Origin: Monoglobus pectinilyticus
Lineage (GTDB): Bacteria > Bacillota > Clostridia > Monoglobales > Monoglobaceae
Direction of reading: 5' to 3'
Length of the DNA: 64,000 nt
Assembly: GCF_002874775.1 (NCBI RefSeq)
Contig: NZ_CP020991.1
Coordinates: 788,918-852,917, forward strand
The position numbers and the translations under genes are program-made. The notes beneath the pieces were generated by a model. The model saw only the letters and a list, made by a program, of their open reading frames with translations. It was not told the DNA's origin and searched no databases. Shown piece after piece: positions 38,621-46,501 of the stretch. The stretch's first letter is position 1; each line of letters starts with the position of its first letter.

Positions 38621-39172
38621 TTATACTGTCACCAAACGCTCACCCAAATATAATCCCACGGTATCACCATTCTTATCCTTTGCAGTCCCGGTAACGCATA
38701 AATCTCTTCCGCATCTTAGCTTACCGTTATTGAAATCAATTATTACCTGATATCTGCACTTTTGTGATTCAGAAACATCCAGCACCATAATCGGAAGACC
38801 AAATTTTGAATAAACATAATCTGCAGTCTTATTACCGGCTGAAATATTCTTGGTATATATCGTTACATATTTAAACTCTCTGCAAACCAAATTCATTACT
38901 GTGTTAAGCCCTCTTAAATCATCGACATCGTCAACGATTATACCTGCTCCTGCTTTAAACCCAGGAGTATTCAAAAGACTCAAAACATATTTAATTGATA
39001 TTTCAATATTATCGCAGCCAATCGGCACTTTAACCGGATACTCTGCAGTCTGTTTTTCCGTAAGCTTATTTCGGTCTTGCTGTTCAATCAGTATTTTTTT
39101 ATTATAAAACAGTTCTTTTATAAAATGATATAAATCTTTTATCTTTTGTGAGATGAACTTAAAAAATAACAT
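38621..39172 (-). CDS. Hypothetical protein, alpha/beta fold
   Basis: I do not recognise the family. In the 183 residues, an N-terminal amphipathic or membrane-proximal stretch (MLFFKFISQKIKDLYHFIKE) is followed by alternating predicted strands and helices (GAGIIVDDVDDL, KYVTIYTKNI, LPIMVLDVSE, YQVIIDFNNG), suggesting a Rossmann-like domain. No catalytic motif. GGAG precedes the start by six bases. It lies 41 bases behind the CtpA-type protease and may share its transcript, so a link to envelope proteolysis is possible but only by position. Confidence 0.65.
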   Translation of the reverse strand: MLFFKFISQKIKDLYHFIKELFYNKKILIEQQDRNKLTEKQTAEYPVKVPIGCDNIEISIKYVLSLLNTPGFKAGAGIIVDDVDDLRGLNTVMNLVCREFKYVTIYTKNISAGNKTADYVYSKFGLPIMVLDVSESQKCRYQVIIDFNNGKLRCGRDLCVTGTAKDKNGDTVGLYLGERLVTV

Positions 39173-39212
39173 AGTTCACTCCACCAATCTTAGTATTATT
39201 TCTTTCTAAAAG

Positions 39213-40391
39213 CTATTTTGAAACAGAATTCAAATAATTTACTGCCGCAGATAATTGTTCATCCTCCTCAAGAGTTAAGTTATCAAGATTAGCGTACTTA
39301 TTTAATTCCATAGGCACCGTCTCATCAGGTTCTATACCAAGTTTATGGATACAAGTTCCGTTCGGAGTATAATATCTCGCAATTGTTACAGAAACAATTC
39401 CGTCACCTAAACCGAAAACAGACTGAACAATTCCCTTACCATAAGATTTTTCTCCTATCACATGAGCTAATCCATAATCTTTCAAAGCCCCGGTTACTAT
39501 TTCGCTTGCGGATGCGGAACCCTGATTTATAAGAACCGTAACGGGTATATAATACTGCTTTCCATTTGATTTATAATCTTCCCTGTTTCCTTTCTTATCA
39601 AGAGTGTATACCACATCTTCACCGCTCTTAACAAAATTGGATGCGACATCCACAGCAGCTTCAATATATCCGCCCGGATTATTTCTTAAATCCAAAACCA
39701 AAGATTTAGCTCCGTCAGAAGTTAATTTGCTCAAAGCCTTATTAAAATCATCACCGGTACTTTCAATAAACTGTGATATTGATATATAGCCTATATTAGT
39801 TCCGTCAATTATTTTTGACTTTACTGTTTTAACGTTAATATGCTGACGCTCTACCGTAAGGCTTACCGTTTCACCTGACTCGGCCTTCAAGACCTCAATA
39901 TCAACAGTCGTTCCGGTTTGTCCTTTCATATTTCTGACCGCCTCATTGATTTGCTCTCCGGTATAACTTACTCCCGCTACTTTTAAAATTTTATCACCGC
40001 TTACCAAGCCAACTTTTTCAGCCGGAGTGTCCGATATAGCTGACACAACGGTTATTGTATTGTCTTCGATATTATTTTCTATATACACGCCAATTCCATC
40101 AAAGCTTCCGCTGACATCTTCCATATATTCATCAGCCTCTTCGCCGTAAATGTAATTAGTATACGCGTCTTCTGTCCCCTGAGCAAATCCCTCAATGGAG
40201 CTGTTTACATAATCCGACATGGGAACGTCTTCATAATACATATTTTTTATTGTGTTTGTAACTGTTGAAAACTTTATAAAGTCAAGATAATTTGTAAATC
40301 CAAAAGGATTTACAAGACCTACGGTAAGCACAGCAGTCACAACAATTAATAAAACCGAACAAACAATCAATACCCGTTTTTTTATATACAT
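39213..40391 (-). CDS. S41 family carboxy-terminal processing protease (CtpA/CtpB type)
   Basis: Serine protease anchored outside the membrane. A signal anchor VLIVCSVLLIVVTAVLTVGL is at the N-terminus, a PDZ domain at about residues 90-170 (YIENNIEDNTITVVSAISDT, GLVSGDKILKVAGVSYTG), and the catalytic domain after it. NQGSASASEIVTGALKDYG holds the Ser nucleophile and GEKSYGKGIVQSVF holds the Lys. The 392 residues match CtpA/CtpB; CtpB acts in sporulation signalling in Bacillus, but no such partner is seen here. AAGGAG precedes the start. Upstream are a structured leader and a 31-residue membrane peptide gene. Confidence 0.92.
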   Translation of the reverse strand: MYIKKRVLIVCSVLLIVVTAVLTVGLVNPFGFTNYLDFIKFSTVTNTIKNMYYEDVPMSDYVNSSIEGFAQGTEDAYTNYIYGEEADEYMEDVSGSFDGIGVYIENNIEDNTITVVSAISDTPAEKVGLVSGDKILKVAGVSYTGEQINEAVRNMKGQTGTTVDIEVLKAESGETVSLTVERQHINVKTVKSKIIDGTNIGYISISQFIESTGDDFNKALSKLTSDGAKSLVLDLRNNPGGYIEAAVDVASNFVKSGEDVVYTLDKKGNREDYKSNGKQYYIPVTVLINQGSASASEIVTGALKDYGLAHVIGEKSYGKGIVQSVFGLGDGIVSVTIARYYTPNGTCIHKLGIEPDETVPMELNKYANLDNLTLEEDEQLSAAVNYLNSVSK

Positions 40392-40450
40392 ATTCTGCTC
40401 CTTAAAAATATATTACCAAACTAAAATCAAAGAACCTTACTGCAAAATTT

Positions 40451-40517
40451 ATCCGCATTCATAAAGCGGATCATAAAAGTATTCTTAAATCGTAAGAATA
40501 ACATTATCATCCGCTTT
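40451..40517 (-). promoter_or_regulatory. Attenuator-like alternative hairpins ahead of the S41 protease
   Basis: On the minus-strand transcript AAAGCGGAT (40517-40509 as written on its strand) can pair with ATCCGCTTT (40471-40463), enclosing a separate stem TATTCTTA/TAAGAATA (40480-40500). The same ATCCGC can instead pair with GCGGAT at 40456-40451, giving a small hairpin followed by AAATTTT. The two folds exclude each other. This could be an attenuator or simply the terminator of the short gene upstream. Confidence 0.4.
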
Positions 40518-40549
40518 AGTATAAATAATCCCAATACAAATTTATGCCA

Positions 40550-40645
40550 TTAAAACAAAAATGACGCGGCTATGCCCGAACAAATACCAATTAAAAATAT
40601 TGCCGCTATAACTATAGCAGTAACCTTCACAGCCTTTTTACTCAT
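40550..40645 (-). CDS. 31-residue single-helix membrane peptide
   Basis: A short gene: basic N-terminus MSKKAVKV, then a hydrophobic helix TAIVIAAIFLIGICSGIAAS and a short tail ending FLF. The ribosome site GGAGG lies seven bases before the ATG, the strongest reason to accept it. The layout resembles Prli42 and DUF4044 small membrane proteins of Firmicutes, but the match is topological, not proven. It lies between cdaR and the S41 protease, with hairpins on both sides, so it may be its own transcription unit. Confidence 0.68.
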   Translation of the reverse strand: MSKKAVKVTAIVIAAIFLIGICSGIAASFLF

Positions 40646-40678
40646 CGTAATTCCTCCAATCAAAATAATAAACCACAA

Positions 40679-40715
40679 GGGCGGAAAGCGACAAAAAACT
40701 CGCTTAAAACCGCCC
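40679..40715 (-). terminator. Nested-stem terminator behind the CdaR-like gene
   Basis: GGGCGG (40679-40684) pairs with CCGCCC (40710-40715) and inside it AAGCGA (40686-40691) pairs with TCGCTT (40700-40705). On the minus strand the stem is followed by TTGTGGTTTATTATTTT. Confidence 0.7.
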
Positions 40716-40772
40716 CCACTAATTAATCATATTATCCACGGCCTAAATTTATTCAGCCGCACAAATTACATA

Positions 40773-41858
40773 CTAAAGCCTAGTTGGCTGAGATGACAAA
40801 TATTTATTTACCATCATCGCTACCTTAAATATAATAGCGTCGTCGAATTCTCTCAAATCAAGACCGGTAAGCTTCTTTATTTTATCAAGCCTATATACTA
40901 ATGTATTTCTGTGTACAAACAGTTTTCTTGAAGTCTCTGAAACGTTAAGATTATTTTCAAAGAATTTCTGAATAGTATATATAGTCTCGCTGTCAAGCAC
41001 ATTAATAGATTCTTTCTTAAATACCTCGTCCAGGAACAATTCACACAAAGTTGTAGGCAGCTGGTATATCAGACGGCCTATTCCTAAATTATCATAGCTG
41101 ATTATATCCTTCTCGGTATCAAACACTTTGCCAACTTCAAGCGCAATTCTTGACTCCCTATACGCCTGTGACAAATCCTGAACCCTTTCAACAAGAGTTG
41201 AAATACCAATGAGCGGAGTAATCATAGCTTCAGCGCCCAAAGTGTCAAAAATATTCTGAGCGATAACCATAATTTCTTCCTTAGTAGGTTCTGTTCTAAA
41301 TTCCTTAACAACAACAGCGTCCCGCTCGTCAACACGGATAACATAATCGTTTGCTTTATCAGGGAAAAGATTGTTTAATATCTCAAGGTATCCCTGGTCG
41401 GTCTCCTCAACAACCCTGATTAAATAAACAACCCTGGGGCACTCAACATTAATATGAAGTTCCTTAGTTCTATAAAGAACATCTCCCGGCAGAACATTAT
41501 CAACGATAATATTTTTAACAAAGCTTGCCTTGTCATATTTTTCGTCATAATACTGCTTAATGGTCAAAAAGTTCACAGCAAGGAATGAACACGCATTTCT
41601 GGCAATATCGTCGTCTCCCTCACAGAAAACAACAAACTCACACTTACTGAATGTTTCTATTTTTTTATAGCAGGCTCCCGCCACCGTCTTTACTTCACCT
41701 GTAGCAGAAAAAACTGTAAAAATATTATCAACAGTATTTCCGATTTTATCCTCATCACTGCACGCGATGATTGTGTCGCTGTCATCAATAACTCCCAGCG
41801 TCCTTTGAACTTCTCTTTTCAATTGTACAAGCGTATTTTGAAATACTCTGCCCTGCAC
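40773..41858 (-). CDS. CdaR/PucR family transcriptional regulator
   Basis: DNA-binding regulator whose C-terminal PucR-type helix-turn-helix reads LNVSETSRKLFVHRNTLVYRLDKIKK and then LTGLDLREFDDAIIFKVAMM. The central part (about residues 170-280) is the GGDEF-like sensor region seen in sugar-diacid regulators (GAEAMITPLIGISTLVERVQD and SYREAALEVGKVF-like sequence). About 361 residues. The start is the GTG at 41858, with AGGGGGT seven bases upstream; a TTG at 41876 overlaps that site. Its own promoter lies at 41910-41938. No target genes are next to it, so the effector is unknown. Confidence 0.85.
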   Translation of the reverse strand: MQGRVFQNTLVQLKREVQRTLGVIDDSDTIIACSDEDKIGNTVDNIFTVFSATGEVKTVAGACYKKIETFSKCEFVVFCEGDDDIARNACSFLAVNFLTIKQYYDEKYDKASFVKNIIVDNVLPGDVLYRTKELHINVECPRVVYLIRVVEETDQGYLEILNNLFPDKANDYVIRVDERDAVVVKEFRTEPTKEEIMVIAQNIFDTLGAEAMITPLIGISTLVERVQDLSQAYRESRIALEVGKVFDTEKDIISYDNLGIGRLIYQLPTTLCELFLDEVFKKESINVLDSETIYTIQKFFENNLNVSETSRKLFVHRNTLVYRLDKIKKLTGLDLREFDDAIIFKVAMMVNKYLSSQPTRL

Positions 41859-41909
41859 ATTCGACACCCCCTGCAAATATATTTGTACAGATAATTTTAC
41901 CTAATTGTT

Positions 41910-41938
41910 ATTATAACTTAAAATTTCAAATAATGCAA
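41910..41938 (-). promoter_or_regulatory. Sigma-A promoter of the CdaR-like gene
   Basis: On the minus strand TTGCAT (41938-41933) and TATAAT (41915-41910) with a 17-base spacer. Confidence 0.7.
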
Positions 41939-42053
41939 CACAAATTGTACAAAATTAATAAAAATGTCACAAAATACAAACATCCCCGTAAAAACGTTAT
42001 TTCTAAAGTCTCGTTTTATTATTTACACCATTTTGACACCGTTCTGCTTTTCA

Positions 42054-42660
42054 TCAACAATTTTCTAATAATGCTACCCCTTTATCTACTTGAGTTTTTA
42101 AAATGTGATTATAGTCTTGTGTTATTTCAACATTTTTATGACCTACCCAGTTTGAAACTACATTTAGAGGCACTCCAGCATACGCAGATAATGTTACGAA
42201 TGTATGTCTTAAACCATGAGATACTATCTCCTTTTCCGATTGTATTCTTTTCAGCAAATCATTAATTCTATATATAAATAACGTTGAAGAAACATATGTA
42301 TCATTTAATGTAGCACTTATTCTATTACTTGTTATACCCAATTTTTGCTGTATTTTTATTATCTTTTCTATTACTTCTATTGCCTTTGATTTAAATGGAA
42401 TTGTTCGCATTCTTTCAGAAAATGTAGTAACAATAACTTTATTTTTATACACACTATTTAACCAGTCTAAACAGTAATCTTGAAATAACATATACGAATC
42501 TTGTGTTTCAAAATTGCCTTTTGCGACCTCTTTTTTATACTCTCTAAGTTTTCGTTTTACTGCGGATTCTCTTTTAGCATAGCCATAATGAGGCTTGACC
42601 ATTTCTTCATTTTGATATTTAAATACCCATCTACCATCCTTTCTTTGATATATGCTCCTT
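42054..42660 (-). pseudogene. Decayed phage-type tyrosine recombinase (integrase) with internal deletion
   Basis: Both ends of an integrase are present but the middle is gone. Upstream of the only ATG (42602) the frame is open and reads SIYQRKDGRWVFKYQNEE, the arm-binding domain that normally opens such proteins, without a start codon. The core-binding domain begins (LFQDYCLDWLNSVYKNKV) and then jumps to SERMRTIPFKS of the catalytic domain. SHGLRHTFVTLSAYAGVPL and WVGHKNVEITQDYNHI keep the HxxR, His and Tyr of the active site, but the segment with the first catalytic Arg is missing. At 182 residues plus the headless 5' part it is about half the usual 370-400. It cannot be active. Confidence 0.85.
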
Positions 42661-42822
42661 GCTGTTACTAATATACCGAGGTTTGATATTAAAGATATTT
42701 CTTATTCAGACATTAATAAAAACAATTTGCATACCAAACCACCGATAAGATCTTACAACTATGAATTAATAAATGGAGACAATGATGTAAAGTTTCGCCC
42801 TGACAATAAGTATCAAAATTAG
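42652..42822 (+). pseudogene. Plus-strand C-terminal gene fragment (56 residues)
   Basis: A frame from an ATG at 42652 to TAG at 42822. From about residue 7 it reads IPRFDIKDISYSDINKNNLH, then TKPPIRSYNYELINGDNDVK, with the balanced composition of real protein. The ATG region overlaps the antisense integrase and there is no ribosome site, so it is probably the 3' end of a truncated gene. I do not recognise the family. Confidence 0.4.
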
Positions 42823-42826
42823 GATC

Positions 42827-43123
42827 TTAATTGTTAAACTCTATATAATAACATTCATCTAATATTCTACCGTTATTACCATTATCTGAAGTTAAAATCA
42901 GTAAAATAATAATTGTTAACTTATCCCAATATGTTTTTTCTACTCTTATCGTGTTGCTGTCTAAATTTGTTGTTACATACGTTCCGATGTCATTGTTTTT
43001 ATTACCATTAGAATTAGAGTCCCAACTTTTCACTAAATCCCTGTATTCATTATAATCCGAAATCGTTGTATTTTTAATACTATTTTGTTCATTATCGCAT
43101 ATTATGTTTCTTACTGTTTCCAA
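42827..43123 (-). CDS. Hypothetical Asn-rich small protein, possibly frame-shifted
   Basis: 98 residues from a TTG at 43123, rich in Asn and Asp, with DYNEYRDLVKSWDSNSNGNK, GTYVTTNLDSNTIRVEK and a hydrophobic TIIILLILTS. No recognised family. The TTG has no ribosome site, but an ATG at 43143 in another frame has GGAGG nine bases upstream and enters a seven-base A tract (43132-43138); one extra A would join it to this frame (MLKKRTNLETV and onward). Part of the mobile-element debris. Confidence 0.35.
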   Translation of the reverse strand: METVRNIICDNEQNSIKNTTISDYNEYRDLVKSWDSNSNGNKNNDIGTYVTTNLDSNTIRVEKTYWDKLTIIILLILTSDNGNNGRILDECYYIEFNN

Positions 43124-43262
43124 ATTTGTTCTTTTTTTAGCATCTTACCATACCTCCGCTTACTTGGATAGCTGAAAAACAAGGCTCATGTGCAATATAT
43201 CTCATATGGTTAAAAATATATATTTGATAGAATATTCACATATTTTATAGATTGGGAGTGAA

Positions 43263-43517
43263 ATGATGAATATCTTAAAAAAGTGCTTTAGTAAAACACT
43301 ATACTTTAGAAGAATGGAACTAAAATTAAATCAAGAGAAAATGGCGGAAAAATGCTGTCTATCGCCACGTCAATACACAGATTTAGAAAATGGGAAAAGA
43401 CTCCCGTCTTTTAGGAGTTTAATTAATATAATTATAAATGGCAGAATAGACTTAAATCTATTTATAGAAGAAATTATCAAAGCTGGATACGCACCTGAAG
43501 ATTCAGTAGGTAAATAA
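43263..43517 (+). CDS. Small helix-turn-helix (XRE-type) protein
   Basis: 84 residues. The HTH_XRE fold is at about residues 15-65: FRRMELKLNQEKMAEKCCLS then PRQYTDLENGKRLPSFRSLI, with a DNA-reading helix LSPRQYTDLENGK. GGGAG lies before paired ATG codons at 43263 and 43266. It is the kind of regulator found in integrated elements and may be the last intact gene of one. It is convergent with the DUF6273 array and ends 20 bases before a shared terminator. Confidence 0.75.
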   Translation: MMNILKKCFSKTLYFRRMELKLNQEKMAEKCCLSPRQYTDLENGKRLPSFRSLINIIINGRIDLNLFIEEIIKAGYAPEDSVGK

Positions 43518-43536
43518 ATTTTAGGTTTATAAATAG

Positions 43537-43571
43537 AAATAGGCTTCTTAAATATTTTAAGAAGCCTATTT
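43537..43571. terminator. Perfect 16-bp bidirectional terminator, copy A
   Basis: AAATAGGCTTCTTAAA (43537-43552) pairs exactly with 43556-43571 around a three-base loop. A nearly identical copy with similar flanks is at 51054-51089. It ends the HTH gene and the DUF6273 gene at 43622. Confidence 0.88.
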
Positions 43572-43621
43572 GTCATTATTTATTTATTTAAATCTTATAA
43601 CTAAAAATTTTATACAATTTA

Positions 43622-45073
43622 TTAATTTATATCAATTCGATACTGTTCGCCGTTCCATGTTACGTTCTGAGTTATTGTCATTTCTATTGCTGTCAGCGGA
43701 ACATATGCAACATCATCTATCATTGTCATTGGATATCCCATATCATACGATTCTCCATTTACTATTATACCTTTGTTATCCAACATCATATAAATATAGT
43801 TTCCGTTATATTCCATTGCAATTGATTTATACTCATTATTCCAATCAATAGTTTTCGCTCCTATATATTTATATATTTCATCCATTGGCAGCATGATAAT
43901 CCCATCTTTTATAATCGGCTGATCATAAAAATCCAGCTCTGTATTATTTAAATTAACTGATATAACTGGCTTGCCATCTAAAACATATGGATCTTCTTTG
44001 GTTCCTGTTCCGGATAATATAATAGCATTATCAATATCTAAATAAAATGCCGGACGTATTCCTTTTTTCTCAGTTACCGAACTTTTTGTATATTTGTCAC
44101 CTACTTTAAAATCAATATTACTATACGGAAGATGATGCATATTTTGTGTATCTTCTAATACTTCTCCGCTTATTATGCAACCATTTATTCCAGCTTCTGC
44201 TTCATTAGCATTATATGGACTTCTTATCCAATAAGCATAATTATAATTCGCCTTCTCATATTCAAATTTTAGACCCTCAGATAATTGTGATACTGCAGAA
44301 TCAAATGATTTAAAAATATTATATATTTGTTCCTCTTCTAACAAAAATATTTTGTCTTGTGTTATATTTTTAACACCACCTTTTCCAGTAATCATATATC
44401 CGACTCTTGGAATTGTATAATAATTATCTCCATGTGCATTTGTTTCACCATACATATTTTTAAATAATCCAAATGGATATTTTATTATATCTTTAGAAAC
44501 TCGCTCAATAGGCCAATATGTTTGAATATAACTATTAATCATTATACTTCTTTGACTATTAGTAAAATTTGTTCTTGATATAAAACCACTTTCTTTATTA
44601 TATTCAACAATATTTAAATCTGTCGAATTAAGCCATTTTCTTATTGATGACTCCTTCCAAAAATTTGTTTCTTTATTATGTAAATCTTCTACTGTATCAA
44701 ATTCTTTAAAACACAGTATTTTATCAGAATATAACAAAACTTTCGATTCCATATCAATGTTATAGTTGATTTCATCAAAATAGAATTTTCCATTGTCAAA
44801 TTTGCCTATTTCATATTTATCATTATAATCCGATTTTTTTATAACTATATTATTAGTTTCATCATATATTGCATCATTACTGAAAATTTTATTATTATCA
44901 TTATTTACATACCTCCATAAAATAGGTTCATCATTGTACTTTCCCATTAAGAAATAATCTCCTTGCTTTAATTCGGGCAAAGATTGCAAATTTTCTGTTT
45001 GCGCAACACACAATGAGGTGTTCAGTGAAAATATTATTGTTATAACTATAATCAAATTCATCAATTTTTTCAT
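43622..45073 (-). CDS. Exported DUF6273 protein with C-terminal copper-amine-oxidase-like stalk domain (paralogue 1)
   Basis: A signal peptide (MKKLMNLIIVITIIFSLNTS) is followed by a DUF6273 domain at about residues 35-350: LKQGDYFLMGKYNDEPILWRYV, VLLYSDKILCFKEF, FWKESSIRKWLN, IFLLEEEQIYNIF, YAYWIRSPYNANEAEAGING and KKGIRPAFYLD. The last 115 residues are a stalk domain (VISVNLNNTELDFYDQPIIK, YPMTMIDDVAYVPLTAIEM, NVTWNGEQYRIDIN), which in other proteins sits on the cell surface. It is the most divergent of five paralogues and has a long unique insert (about 60-120). GGAG is upstream, and its ATG overlaps the stop of a 44-residue gene ghost. Function unknown. Confidence 0.8.
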   Translation of the reverse strand: MKKLMNLIIVITIIFSLNTSLCVAQTENLQSLPELKQGDYFLMGKYNDEPILWRYVNNDNNKIFSNDAIYDETNNIVIKKSDYNDKYEIGKFDNGKFYFDEINYNIDMESKVLLYSDKILCFKEFDTVEDLHNKETNFWKESSIRKWLNSTDLNIVEYNKESGFISRTNFTNSQRSIMINSYIQTYWPIERVSKDIIKYPFGLFKNMYGETNAHGDNYYTIPRVGYMITGKGGVKNITQDKIFLLEEEQIYNIFKSFDSAVSQLSEGLKFEYEKANYNYAYWIRSPYNANEAEAGINGCIISGEVLEDTQNMHHLPYSNIDFKVGDKYTKSSVTEKKGIRPAFYLDIDNAIILSGTGTKEDPYVLDGKPVISVNLNNTELDFYDQPIIKDGIIMLPMDEIYKYIGAKTIDWNNEYKSIAMEYNGNYIYMMLDNKGIIVNGESYDMGYPMTMIDDVAYVPLTAIEMTITQNVTWNGEQYRIDIN

Positions 45074-45204
45074 TGTTTATTTCTCCAGTAATTCCTTATT
45101 TGCATTTCTTTTATAGGTTGTACAACATCAGCATATGCTGATGTTGTACTTATCAATATCGTTACTGCAAATATAAACATTGCTATTCTTGTTATTTTTT
45201 TCAT
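45070..45204 (-). pseudogene. Gene ghost: 5' end of a DUF6273 paralogue (44 codons)
   Basis: From an ATG at 45204 the frame copies the start of paralogue 2: MKKITRIAMFIFAVTILIST, TSAYADVVQP, IKEMQI. It then leaves the homology exactly where paralogue 2 reads GDYF and continues RNYWRNKQ to a TGA that overlaps the ATG of paralogue 1. The upstream sequence (GAGGAAAAAGT) equals that of paralogue 2. It still encodes a signal peptide. This is a deletion junction between tandem paralogues. Confidence 0.8.
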
Positions 45205-45224
45205 ACTTTTTCCTCTGTTTAACT

Positions 45225-46481
45225 TTATTTTGTATTTATGTCAATTCGATACTGTTCGCCGTTCCATGTTACGTTCTGAGTTATTGACATTTCTATCGCT
45301 GTCAGCGGTACATATGCTACATCTTCTATCATTGTCATTGGATAACCTAAGTCGTATATTTCTCCATTTATCATTATTCCTTTGTTATCTCTTAACATAT
45401 AGATGTAGTTTCCATCCTTTTCTATTGTGACGGCTTGGGTTGCTTCATCCCAATTTACTTTTGCTCCTAATTTCTCAAATGTTTCTTTCACCGGTAACAT
45501 TACTATTCCGTCTTTTATTGTTGGCTGGTCACTCATTTCTGCTTTTGTTCCATTTGTATATACTTCTATTTCTCTTCCTGTCATTATATATGGCTCTTCT
45601 GCTGTTCCGCTTCCCGATAATATTACTGCATTATCTTCGTCTAAGTAAAATGCCGGTCTTATCCCTCCATAATAATAACACGAGAGATGCATATATTCTC
45701 CATCTTCACCCAAAGAAGTGCAACCCAATTCATCTTTTGATGCAGTACGCAAAAAATAATCATTATATTCACTCAACTTTGTAAATAATGAATCACAATC
45801 TTCTCCTAATACCGCTTTAACTTCACCTAAGTTTTTCCACATATTATATATTTGCATCTCGTCCATTAAAAACACAGTATCCGTCACTTCGTGCGCTGCT
45901 CCATGATATGCCTCCGGCAATTCTTCTATATCATAAAATTTGAAATATCCGCCATTCATCGGACTTCCCTGCCTATATTCCTTTAATGCGTTATATACTT
46001 CTGTCTCCCCATTTGTTGCTAAATCAAGATGATTTAACGGCAGCATAGTCCATTGCATTACCGGTTTAAATACTTTTCTTTCTTTTTTTGAAAAATTACT
46101 TTCATATAGAAATCCTTTCTCGTTAGTAGGAATTTGGGCACTATCTATAACAAGATTATTGTAATTGACTGCCCAACTCCATTCTTTTTCGCCTTCCGCA
46201 ACATCTGAATTTAACCAGGCTCTTGGAAAAGATTCTTCCCAAAAATTATTTTCTCCAAATGGTTTTAAACACAATATTTTATCACTTACTATGAGTTTAC
46301 CATTCTCATCATCTGCTACATATCTCCAAACTATTGGCTCCTCATTATATTTTCCTAAAATAAAGTAATCTCCTATTTGCATTTCTTTTATAGGTTGTAC
46401 AACATCAGCATATGCTGATGCTGTACTTATCAATATCGTTACTGCAAATATAACAATTACTATTCTTGTTATTTCTTTCAT
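45225..46481 (-). CDS. Exported DUF6273 protein with stalk domain (paralogue 2)
   Basis: 418 residues: signal peptide (MKEITRIVIVIFAVTILIST, ending SAYA), then DUF6273 (MQIGDYFILGKYNEEPIVWR, LIVSDKILCLKPFGENNFWE, ESFPRAWLNSD, VFLMDEMQIYNMWKN, DYFLRTASKDELGCTS and GGIRPAFYLDEDNAVILSG), then the stalk (QPTIKDGIVMLPVKETFEKL, GYPMTMIEDVAYVPLTAIEM). About 75% of the residues are shared with paralogue 3 next door; the stalk halves are almost identical. The most variable patch is the 25 residues before GGIRPAFYLD. GAGGAAAAAG is the ribosome site. Confidence 0.82.
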   Translation of the reverse strand: MKEITRIVIVIFAVTILISTASAYADVVQPIKEMQIGDYFILGKYNEEPIVWRYVADDENGKLIVSDKILCLKPFGENNFWEESFPRAWLNSDVAEGEKEWSWAVNYNNLVIDSAQIPTNEKGFLYESNFSKKERKVFKPVMQWTMLPLNHLDLATNGETEVYNALKEYRQGSPMNGGYFKFYDIEELPEAYHGAAHEVTDTVFLMDEMQIYNMWKNLGEVKAVLGEDCDSLFTKLSEYNDYFLRTASKDELGCTSLGEDGEYMHLSCYYYGGIRPAFYLDEDNAVILSGSGTAEEPYIMTGREIEVYTNGTKAEMSDQPTIKDGIVMLPVKETFEKLGAKVNWDEATQAVTIEKDGNYIYMLRDNKGIMINGEIYDLGYPMTMIEDVAYVPLTAIEMSITQNVTWNGEQYRIDINTK

Positions 46482-46501
46482 ACTTTTTCCTCTGTTTAAC
46501 T

